Of a DNA stretch of 24,322 nt, positions 14,899-21,367 are shown in pieces. The notes under the pieces are model-generated. The model worked only from the letters and a program-made list of their open reading frames with translations, had not been told where the DNA came from and ran no database searches. The first letter of the stretch is position 1. Each line of letters begins with the position of its first letter. Source of the DNA: CAZKWG01 sp964615375 (GTDB lineage Bacteria; Myxococcota_A; UBA796; CAZKWG01); NCBI GenBank assembly GCA_964615375.1, contig CAZTOW010000084.1:1-24322 (forward strand), given 5' to 3'. The position numbers and the translations under genes are program-made.

Positions 14899-15600
14899 AT
14901 GCGCAGGACGCTCCCCATCCTGGCTCTCGCGGCGGGCTGCGACGTCGCGGCCGTCGACATGCCCTTCGACGACGACGCCGACGGGCTGATGAGCAACGAC
15001 GAAGAGGACATGGGCACGGACCCGGACAACCCCGACTCGGACGACGACGGGTGGTTGGACGGCGAGGAGGCCGACAGCCACACCGATCCGCTGGACGACG
15101 GTGATCACCCCTACACCGGCGGCTGGGAGATCGACTCCTGCCGCACGCAGATGGAGGGTGTGGAGACCGGGACGGCCGTGGGCGACGTGGCGCCGAACTT
15201 CGCGCTCACTGATCAGTACGGCGACGAGCTGAAGCTGCACGACTTCTGTGGAAAAGCCGTGGAGATCGTCTCCGCGGCCTTCTGGTGAGGGGCCTGTCAG
15301 GCGGAAGCCCCAGAGCTGGAAGCTCTGTACCAGAACTACAAGTCTCGCGGTTTCATCGTCATCACCATGCTCGGAGAGACCAACGACGGGAGCGCTCCGA
15401 CCTCCGATGACCTCCAGGAGTGGGCGGCCACCTACGGCAGCACCCACCCCCTCGTCTCCGACCCCAGCTTCGGCTACGGCTGGAACTTCATGAGCGGCTC
15501 GCTGCCTTCGCAGACCCTCATGGGCCCCGGCAACGTGATCGTGGCCGTGGACCAGTACGGTCTCGGCGGTTCCGACATCGAAGAAGTGCTGCCGGACTGA
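14899..15600 (+). CDS. Thioredoxin-fold lipoprotein, predicted selenoprotein (in-frame TGA = Sec)
   Basis: Read through the TGA at 15286-15288, this is one 233-residue protein. GGAGG precedes the ATG. The signal peptide ends in a lipobox with Cys14. Residues 23-70 hold two acidic DxDxDG thrombospondin-3/EF-hand-like calcium sites (DDDADGL and DSDDDGWLDGEE). From residue 92 a redoxin fold begins (VGDVAPNFALTDQYGDEL). It reaches the active-site strand VEIVSAAFW-U-GAC with U130 and C133 in CxxC spacing, continues in the same frame through APELEALYQNYKSRGFIVITML, and ends with the SLPSQTLMGPGNVIVAVDQYG cis-proline strand. Truncation at the TGA would remove half the fold and the whole active site. 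A hairpin just downstream resembles a bacterial SECIS. It likely performs thiol or peroxide chemistry on the cell surface. Alternatives are a nonsense mutation or a sequencing error; the exact active-site position argues against both. Confidence 0.85.
15289..15327 (+). promoter_or_regulatory. Candidate bacterial SECIS element
   Basis: Directly after the TGA, GGGGC (15289-15293) can pair with GCCCC (15307-15311). Then CAGAGCT/AGCTCTG (15311-15317 and 15321-15327) forms a perfect 7-bp stem with loop GGA (15318-15320). The loop begins 29 bases past the TGA. Bacterial SECIS hairpins typically have a loop 16-37 bases from UGA with a G in its first two positions, so both criteria are met. The stem also encodes Pro-Glu-Leu-Glu-Ala-Leu, a common redoxin sequence, so some pairing may be coincidental. 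Confidence 0.65.
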
Positions 15601-15628
15601 GCGTTCTGGCACTTTCGAGAGCGCATCT

Positions 15629-15655
15629 GTCGCGCCTGCGCTAAGCTGGCGCGAC
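15629..15655 (+). other. Strong inverted repeat upstream of the Ig/barrel gene
   Basis: A perfect 8-bp stem, GTCGCGCC/GGCGCGAC, encloses an 11-base loop containing TAAGCT. It lies between the selenoprotein stop and the GTG start at 15674. It may terminate the upstream transcript (no U tract follows) or act as an operator spanning a -10 box in the loop. Confidence 0.4.
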
Positions 15656-15673
15656 CCACTGGGAGGCGTAACG

Positions 15674-18571
15674 GTGCCCTCGGCTCGCCTGCTGCTCATC
15701 TTCCTCTGCGTCCTCTTCCCCACCGTCGCCTTCGCTGGCGCCGTCTCCATCCTGCCGGGCCCCCCGGTGGTGGCCGACGGCAAGTCCACCGCCACCGTGC
15801 GCATCTACGCGCCCGGCGTGCAGGGCACCGATCGCGTGCGCGTGGACCCGGCTGATGGACGTCTGGCGTCGGCGGAGATCGGCGCGGACAGCGTCATCAC
15901 GGTGAACCTCCTGCCGCCGCTCTTGAAGGCGCCGAAGGATCTGGCGCTGCGCGTCAAGATCCAGGGCGCGGCGCTGGCGGTGGACGAGACGCTTCAGCTC
16001 CCGATGGTGCCGCCCTACGCCGGCACGCTGAAGGTGACCTTCGATCCGCCCGAGTTCGTCGCCGGGAACACGGGCGTGCTGGTGCGCGTCACGCCGGACG
16101 CCAGCACGCCGCAGTCGGCGGAGGCGCGCAGGATGCTCGGCACCGCCAGCGCCGGCACGCTCGACGCCTTCGTCGCCGCCGGGGACGGCACCTACGTCGC
16201 CCGCTGGACGCCCCCGGCCGGGCTCACCAAGAGCCGCAGCGCGATCATCGCCGTGGCCGACGCCGCCGCGCCGGACAAGGTGATCGGCTGGGCCGCGCTG
16301 CCGGTGCTGGTCAAGCAGAGCGTCACGCTGGAGGCCCCGCCGCAGAGCAGCAACCTGCTCTTCGTGGGCGACCGCCAGTACGGCCCGCTCACGGCGAGCC
16401 CCGCCGGGACCGTGGCCTTCGACGTCGAGCTCCACCCGGGCAAGCCCGCCGCGCGCCTCCAGTCGATCGGCCCGGGCTCGGCCCGCCAGGAGAACCCGGT
16501 CGAGCTGCCGGTGGACGACTACGGCCGCGTCGTCTTCTTCCCCGTGCCCTCGGTGCTCCCGGCGGACCCGGACGCGAAGCTGACGGTGTACTTCGCCGTG
16601 ACGAAGAAGAGCGGTGAGCCGCTATCCAACGCGGCGGCCTCGGTGCGCGCCTCGGCGGGGCTGATCGCGCCCGCGACGGCGACCAGCCGCCCCGGCGTCT
16701 ACCAGGCCGTCTTCACCCCCACCGAGCAGCCCTCCGACGTGATCCTGACCGCGGAGGTCGAGGGTCACAAGGCGGAGGCGAAGCTGCGCGTGGTGCCGGC
16801 GCTCCCCTCGGTGAGCCTGTCGGCGGACCCCGAGGAGCTGCCCAAGAACGTGACGAGCACGACCGTGACGGCGCGGGTCAAGGACGCCCGCGGCTCCGGG
16901 ATCGTCGGCCGCGCCCCCGAGCTCACGATCACGGGCGGCAAGGCGCTGGGCAAGGCGGTGGACAACAAGGACGGCTCGTACACGACCCGGGTGGGGCTCA
17001 CCAGCAAGGACGGCTACATGCTGATCACCGCTGACCCGCCCATTGACGCCTCCGGGCTCACCCCGGCGCGGCTGGTGATGTGGGCGGCGCGCGGCGCCAT
17101 CCCGGCCAACGGCTCGGAGACCATGGCCGTGACCGTGGCCGCGCTGGATGCGTTCGGGATGCCGATCTCCGGCGTGAAGGTGAAGCTGGCGGTCCCGGTG
17201 GGCGACGGCACGCTGCCGCCCGAGGCCACCACCAACGCCAAGGGGCTCGCCCGCGTGACCTATCGCGGCGGCAGCCAGCCCGGACCCGTGACGCTGCGCG
17301 CGGACGGCGCCGGCCTCTGGACCCAGACCCTGGTCTTCCAGCAGGGCCCCGGGGCCATCCCGCCGGCCCCGGTCCCCACGGGCTCGCCGGAGTACGTGAG
17401 TGCGCTCATGGCCTGGCAGGGCGCGGCCCCCGCGCTGGTCGTCAGCAAGGAGGGCACGGTGCCCGTGGCCAAGGCCGGGCCGCCCGCCGTCGTGACGATG
17501 AGCACGGTGCCGCCCTACACCACGCCCGGCGCGGCCATCCTGGTGGTCGTCCGCGTGTCGGACGCCGCGGGGCTGGCCAGCCTCAAGCAGAAGCTCACGG
17601 TGACCCCGAGCCTGGGCAAGGCGGGCGCGATCACCGACAACGGGGATGGCTCCTACACCTTCCCGCTTCAGCTCCCCGCGGGTCAGGACGGCCCGGTGAC
17701 TATCAACGTCGGCGCGGGCGCCGCCCAGGGCAGCGTCGTGCTGCCCACGCTGGCCACGATGAGCGCCGCGCCGGCCCAGCCCGCCGCGAGCGGCGGCACC
17801 CAGACCTCGGGTGAGCCGGTCCGCCTGCGCGACCCGGGCTCTCCGCGCCAGCCGCGCCCCCCCAAGGCCAACCGGCAGAGCGGCGGGCTCGACGGGCGCT
17901 GGGCGCGCTTTGACCTCTCCATCGGCACGGTGGCCCGCAAGTACGACCTGGAGGTCCCCGAGCCCACGGACACCATGGACGTGCCCGATGAGGCGAAGTT
18001 CGAGACCAACGCCCTGTTCGGCGCGCCGGGCTTGGACGTGGGCGCGCTGATGTGGCCGGGCAACCAGGCCATCGGCGTGGACCTGGACTTCCGCGGCTAC
18101 ACGGATCGGGTGGAGGTCGGCGGCGACAAGTACTCGCAGCTCGGCTGGAGCTTCCACGCCAGCGCGCGCTATCGGGGGGAGATCCCGGTGGCCGGGCTGC
18201 ACTGGTACGGCATGGGCGGCGTCCACCGCTTCAACGGCCTCATCTTCCGCTACGCCGACGACGCCAGGACGGAGGCGGAGCTGCTGACCAAGGGCCTGTG
18301 GGGCGCCCGCCTGGGCGGCGGCGTCACCTTCGAGCGCGATCCGATCTACCTCGACCTTCAGCTCGCCGAGACCTTCGCGCCCTGGCCGGTGGACACCTTC
18401 CTGGGCTTCGAGTTCGGCTACGATCTGGCGAACCAGGTCAGCGTGCGGGCGAGCTACGGGGTGGACCTGCGGTCCATGACCTTCGCCGTCGGCGAGGATG
18501 AGACCGCGGTGGAGGTCAAGATCAAGGACCAGGAGCGCCCGATCATGGTCGGCGTGGGCTACGTCTTCTAG
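15674..18571 (+). CDS. Large Ig-like-repeat protein with C-terminal outer-membrane beta-barrel
   Basis: This 965-residue protein starts at a GTG with GGGAGG nine bases upstream. Residues 1-21 are a classical signal peptide ending AFA. About 22-700 contain repeated bacterial Ig-like/invasin-like modules. Recognisable openings are ILPGPPVVADGKSTATVRI (about 26), KLTVYFAVTKKSGEPLSNA (about 301), VSLSADPEELPKNVTSTTV (about 379), IPANGSETMAVTVAALDAF (about 475) and VVTMSTVPPYTTPGAAILV (about 605). The DKDGSYT-type turns near 434 and 658 are typical. A Pro/Arg linker (about 715-740) leads to about 220 residues of alternating aromatic strands ending GVGYVF. The terminal phenylalanine is the usual beta-barrel assembly signal. 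It likely sits in the outer membrane with the Ig modules on the periplasmic or outer face, as an adhesin or envelope-spanning structural protein. Confidence 0.82.
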   Translation: MPSARLLLIFLCVLFPTVAFAGAVSILPGPPVVADGKSTATVRIYAPGVQGTDRVRVDPADGRLASAEIGADSVITVNLLPPLLKAPKDLALRVKIQGAALAVDETLQLPMVPPYAGTLKVTFDPPEFVAGNTGVLVRVTPDASTPQSAEARRMLGTASAGTLDAFVAAGDGTYVARWTPPAGLTKSRSAIIAVADAAAPDKVIGWAALPVLVKQSVTLEAPPQSSNLLFVGDRQYGPLTASPAGTVAFDVELHPGKPAARLQSIGPGSARQENPVELPVDDYGRVVFFPVPSVLPADPDAKLTVYFAVTKKSGEPLSNAAASVRASAGLIAPATATSRPGVYQAVFTPTEQPSDVILTAEVEGHKAEAKLRVVPALPSVSLSADPEELPKNVTSTTVTARVKDARGSGIVGRAPELTITGGKALGKAVDNKDGSYTTRVGLTSKDGYMLITADPPIDASGLTPARLVMWAARGAIPANGSETMAVTVAALDAFGMPISGVKVKLAVPVGDGTLPPEATTNAKGLARVTYRGGSQPGPVTLRADGAGLWTQTLVFQQGPGAIPPAPVPTGSPEYVSALMAWQGAAPALVVSKEGTVPVAKAGPPAVVTMSTVPPYTTPGAAILVVVRVSDAAGLASLKQKLTVTPSLGKAGAITDNGDGSYTFPLQLPAGQDGPVTINVGAGAAQGSVVLPTLATMSAAPAQPAASGGTQTSGEPVRLRDPGSPRQPRPPKANRQSGGLDGRWARFDLSIGTVARKYDLEVPEPTDTMDVPDEAKFETNALFGAPGLDVGALMWPGNQAIGVDLDFRGYTDRVEVGGDKYSQLGWSFHASARYRGEIPVAGLHWYGMGGVHRFNGLIFRYADDARTEAELLTKGLWGARLGGGVTFERDPIYLDLQLAETFAPWPVDTFLGFEFGYDLANQVSVRASYGVDLRSMTFAVGEDETAVEVKIKDQERPIMVGVGYVF

Positions 18572-18574
18572 TTT

Positions 18575-19297
18575 CTACCGGAAGGCCGCCCAGATCAGCT
18601 CGCCCGCCACGTCCGTGCAGGTCGCCTCCGTGTACTCCCAGGAGGCGACCGCGTAGGCAGTGAGGGCCTTCCCGCCCACGGTGATGAGCACGTCGGAGAC
18701 CGGCTCCGCCGATCGCTCCGCGTCGCCGGAGAAGGAGATCTCGGTGGCCTCGACGTGTCCGCAGTCGATGTCGCCGCTGCCTACGATCTCGCCGGCGCTC
18801 ACGCTGAGGCCGGGCACGCTGCCCTCCTCCAGCGCCGGGCCCCAGGTCCCGTCCTCCAGGGCGGCGACCACGCTCTCGCTGTCCTGGATGACGAAGCCCG
18901 AGGCGTCGCCGAAGGACTGCACGGACACGAAGTGCAGGTAGAGGCTGTCGCCGGAGAGCAGGTCCAGCTCGGGCGTGATGTCCTTGCCGTCGGCGTCCCA
19001 GACGCCGTAGCCCAGCTTGTAGACACCACCGTCGTCCCCGATCATCGTCATGACCCGCGACGCGCCGTCGTTGCAGGGGTGGACGTCCCCGGTGAGGCCC
19101 TCGTCGTCGTCGTCGTAGAAGGTGCCGGTGATGTCCACCACCTGCGTCTCCGACTCGGCGATGGATCCGTCGCCCACCTCCAGGCAGGCGGTGGCGTGGC
19201 CCGCGTCGTAGTCAGGCAGCGTCGCGCCGCCCTTTCCGTCGCAGGCGACCAGCAGGGGCAGGAAGAGGAGCACGCAGGGGGGGCACACGCGGGACAT
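18575..19297 (-). CDS. Hypothetical lipoprotein, 240 aa
   Basis: The ATG at 19297 has GGAGG five bases upstream, which is better placed than an in-frame GTG two codons earlier. The signal peptide MSRVCPPCVLLFLPLLVAC carries a lipobox with Cys19. The mature part is acidic and beta-rich, with motifs such as VDITGTFYDDDDEGLTGD, GVYKLGYGVWDADG and LYLHFVSVQSFGDASGFVI. Four further cysteines (two pairs likely) are present. No conserved domain was recognised; it has the general look of myxobacterial secreted beta-sandwich lipoproteins. It is convergent with the Ig/barrel gene, with three bases between the stops. Confidence 0.75.
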   Translation of the reverse strand: MSRVCPPCVLLFLPLLVACDGKGGATLPDYDAGHATACLEVGDGSIAESETQVVDITGTFYDDDDEGLTGDVHPCNDGASRVMTMIGDDGGVYKLGYGVWDADGKDITPELDLLSGDSLYLHFVSVQSFGDASGFVIQDSESVVAALEDGTWGPALEEGSVPGLSVSAGEIVGSGDIDCGHVEATEISFSGDAERSAEPVSDVLITVGGKALTAYAVASWEYTEATCTDVAGELIWAAFR

Positions 19298-19352
19298 CAG
19301 CACCTCCAGGCGGAGGGCTTATCCCGCCTGCGGCGCCCGGTAGCTCGCCAGA

Positions 19353-20348
19353 TCAGTAGCCCAGGCGCCCGAGCAGGGTGGCCTCGTCGTCCGCGCTCGG
19401 CCGACCCAGCTGCCCCAGCAGCATCCCCGGCTCGTCGGTGAACATGCCGTCCACGCTGAGCAGGCGCGCCAGCCCCATCTGCCAGGCCTTGTTGATCGTG
19501 TAGGGGTGGACCAGGAGCCCGGCCCGGTGCGCCGCGCCGACGCGCCAGGGGTACACCGCGGTCCCCACCGGTCCCATCCCCGCGGCGAGCTCGCTGGCGT
19601 CGGCCAGCCAGGCCTCGAACGGCCGCTCGGCGAGCATGTCGGCCTTCACCAGCAGCACGCGCGGCACGTTGGGCGCGAGCCGGCGGAGCTCGCGGAGGCT
19701 GTCTACGGAGAAGGACTGGAAGATCACGCGCCCCCGGTCCTCGGCCGAGCCGCCCAGCCAGCCCGCCTCGCGGAGCGCGGAGACCAGCTCGACCTCGATG
19801 CCCGGGAAGAGCTGCGGCTCCTTGGTCTCGATGTAGAGGCCCGGCCCGCGCCCGCGCCGCCCCGCGCCGCCCTGGTTCGCGACGGCGATGATCTCGTCCA
19901 GGCGCGCGATCCGCGCCCCCCGCCAGGCGTCCCGTGCGCGCTCGGGGCGCGCGGCGTTGAACCAGCTCCCGGCGTCCAGGCTGGACAGCTCTGCCCAGGT
20001 GAAGGCGGCCACGCTCTGGCTCTCGCGCCCAGGGAAGCGCGTCGCCGCGTCGGTGGTCCGCGCCACGGTGTCGTCGTGGAAGGCCAGGAGCACGCCGTCC
20101 GCGCTGCGCTGCAGATCCAGCTCCAGGTAGTCCGCGCCCAGCGCCGCCGCGAGCCGGTAGGCCGGCAGCGTCTCTTCGGGCGCGTGCCCGCTCGCCCCCC
20201 GGTGCGCGACCACCGCCACCCGGGGGACGCCCGCTCCCGCCGAGATCGCCTTCCCCGCCCAGGGCTGCCCCAGCAGGATCGCCAGCGTCAGGAGCGCCAC
20301 CAGCACCCCCAGCGCCACCATGAGCCTCGACACCACGGCGCGCAGCAC
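19353..20348 (-). CDS. Glycerophosphodiester phosphodiesterase (GDPD), membrane-anchored or secreted
   Basis: This 331-residue protein starts at a GTG preceded by GAGG. Residues 1-28 are an Arg-containing start plus a hydrophobic helix (MVALGVLVALLTLAILLG), a signal or anchor. The GDPD TIM barrel follows: VVAHRGASGHAPEETLPAY (H49, R50, E58), YLELDLQ (E76, D78), LLAFHDDTVARTT (catalytic H91), YIETKEPQLFPG (metal/substrate Glu and Lys), IFQSFSVDSLRELRRL, VHPYTINKAWQM and the terminal DGMFTDEPG. All residues expected for Ca/Mg binding and acid-base catalysis are visible. The enzyme hydrolyses glycerophosphodiesters from phospholipid turnover to glycerol-3-phosphate and an alcohol, here outside the inner membrane. 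It is divergent from the GNAT gene. A much longer open frame upstream is not supported. Confidence 0.92.
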   Translation of the reverse strand: MLRAVVSRLMVALGVLVALLTLAILLGQPWAGKAISAGAGVPRVAVVAHRGASGHAPEETLPAYRLAAALGADYLELDLQRSADGVLLAFHDDTVARTTDAATRFPGRESQSVAAFTWAELSSLDAGSWFNAARPERARDAWRGARIARLDEIIAVANQGGAGRRGRGPGLYIETKEPQLFPGIEVELVSALREAGWLGGSAEDRGRVIFQSFSVDSLRELRRLAPNVPRVLLVKADMLAERPFEAWLADASELAAGMGPVGTAVYPWRVGAAHRAGLLVHPYTINKAWQMGLARLLSVDGMFTDEPGMLLGQLGRPSADDEATLLGRLGY

Positions 20349-20399
20349 GCCCCACCTCGCTCTGATCTCCCTTCCTACCCGGTCCGGCCAGGGCGCGCC

Positions 20400-20429
20400 T
20401 TGTGGTGGAGGGGCCAGGACGCCTAAGAT
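20400..20429 (+). promoter_or_regulatory. Candidate promoter giving a leaderless GNAT transcript
   Basis: TTGTGG (20400-20405) and TAAGAT (20424-20429) are separated by 18 bp. The GTG start of the GNAT gene lies only six bases after the -10, so transcription would start at or next to the start codon. This fits the absence of a Shine-Dalgarno sequence there. Confidence 0.5.
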
Positions 20430-20435
20430 GCCGGC

Positions 20436-21347
20436 GTGTCCATCATCCTGCGCGCGCTGGTGCCAGACGATCCTGGCACGCCATCCCCCACACATCCCGA
20501 CCTCGAGCCCCGCTGGCGAGGCTTCCTGAGCTCCGCCCCCCGGCAGCCCGATCCGCGCTGCTCGCTGATGATCGAGGAAGGCGGCGTGCTTCTGGGTTGG
20601 ATGCGCATGGACCGCATCACCGAGGGCTGGTTCAGCCTCATCGATCTGGTGCTGCTCCCCGCGTCGGACGTTGACGCGCGCGGTCGCGCCGCCCTGGCCC
20701 TGCTCCCCGAGACCTTCCCCGGAGCCCGGCTGGAGGCCGCTACCTGGGTCCGCCACACGCCGCCTGAGCTCCAGCGCCTGATCACCAGCCCGCTGCCTGG
20801 CGGGCGCTTCGAGCTCTACGTCGAGAAGCTCTACGTCCGTCGCCCCCTCCAGGACTTCCGCAGCCCCTACCAGGATCCCTTCGCCCTCGTCTCCCTGGCC
20901 GACGCGGGCGAGGAGCCCTTCATCGAGGCGCTGGGCGAGGCCATGGAGGGCAGCCCCGCGCGCGACCTGCACCCCGAGCGCCCGCGCCAGGAGTTCTACG
21001 AGATGCGGGCGATGGAGGCCGACACCCACGACCCCGAGCGCTGGTGCATCGCGCTGCTGGACGGCGAGGCGGCCGGCGTGATCCTGGCCAACCGCTTCCC
21101 GCTGGACGACGAGGGCACGTTCACCTTCATCGGGGTCTCCCGGCGCTTTCGCGGGCGTGGGCTGGGCGCGGTCCTGCATGCCCGCGGCCTCGAGCTGCTC
21201 CAGCAGATGGGCGTGCGCCGCTACCTCTGCTCGACCGACCGCAACAACACGCCGATGTTGAGGACCTACGCCCGACATGGCTGCCAGCCCTTCGACCTCC
21301 GCCGCCAGTACCTCTGGATCCCAGCGACACCCCTGACCTCAGGGTAG
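20436..21347 (+). CDS. GNAT-family N-acetyltransferase, probably tandem
   Basis: This 303-residue protein starts at a GTG with no Shine-Dalgarno and a promoter immediately upstream, suggesting a leaderless message. The C-terminal half (about 155-303) is a complete GNAT domain: WCIALLDGEAAGVILANRF strands, then motif A FIGVSRRFRGRGLGAVLHAR with the RxxGxG acetyl-CoA pyrophosphate loop, a GLELLQQMG helix, and the RYLCSTDRNNTPMLRTYARHG motif B with the Asn/Tyr expected near the thiol. The first half (1-140) has the same strand-helix rhythm (EEGGVLLGWMRMDRI, WFSLIDLVLLP) but no intact RxxGxG, so it is likely a degenerate GNAT copy, as in mycothiol synthase-like tandem enzymes. The substrate is unknown. 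Confidence 0.88.
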   Translation: MSIILRALVPDDPGTPSPTHPDLEPRWRGFLSSAPRQPDPRCSLMIEEGGVLLGWMRMDRITEGWFSLIDLVLLPASDVDARGRAALALLPETFPGARLEAATWVRHTPPELQRLITSPLPGGRFELYVEKLYVRRPLQDFRSPYQDPFALVSLADAGEEPFIEALGEAMEGSPARDLHPERPRQEFYEMRAMEADTHDPERWCIALLDGEAAGVILANRFPLDDEGTFTFIGVSRRFRGRGLGAVLHARGLELLQQMGVRRYLCSTDRNNTPMLRTYARHGCQPFDLRRQYLWIPATPLTSG

Positions 21348-21350
21348 ACT
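21345..21350 (+). promoter_or_regulatory. Candidate -10 box (TAGACT)
   Basis: TAGACT overlaps the stop codon of the GNAT gene and lies exactly 17 bases before the ATG of the PNGase F-like lipoprotein gene, with GGAGG in between. It is the same layout as at 5829 and 14876. Confidence 0.4.
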
Positions 21351-21367
21351 GCGCTCCTGGAGGTGAG

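Noticed and set aside
14899..15288. Truncated lipoprotein or pseudogene caused by a nonsense mutation
   Set aside because: The TGA sits exactly at the redox Cys position with a second Cys kept at +3, the frame continues intact for 103 codons, and a SECIS-like hairpin follows. Sec insertion explains this better, though genome-level proof is lacking.
16622..18226. A 534-codon minus-strand frame inside the Ig/barrel gene
   Set aside because: Composition is His/Arg/Gly-rich without any domain, and the plus-strand frame has a signal peptide, repeats and barrel.
20349..21278. Long N-terminal extension of the GDPD frame
   Set aside because: This part is antisense to the GNAT domain with its intact motifs, and a GTG with a ribosome site followed by a signal helix at 20348 gives a normal GDPD length.
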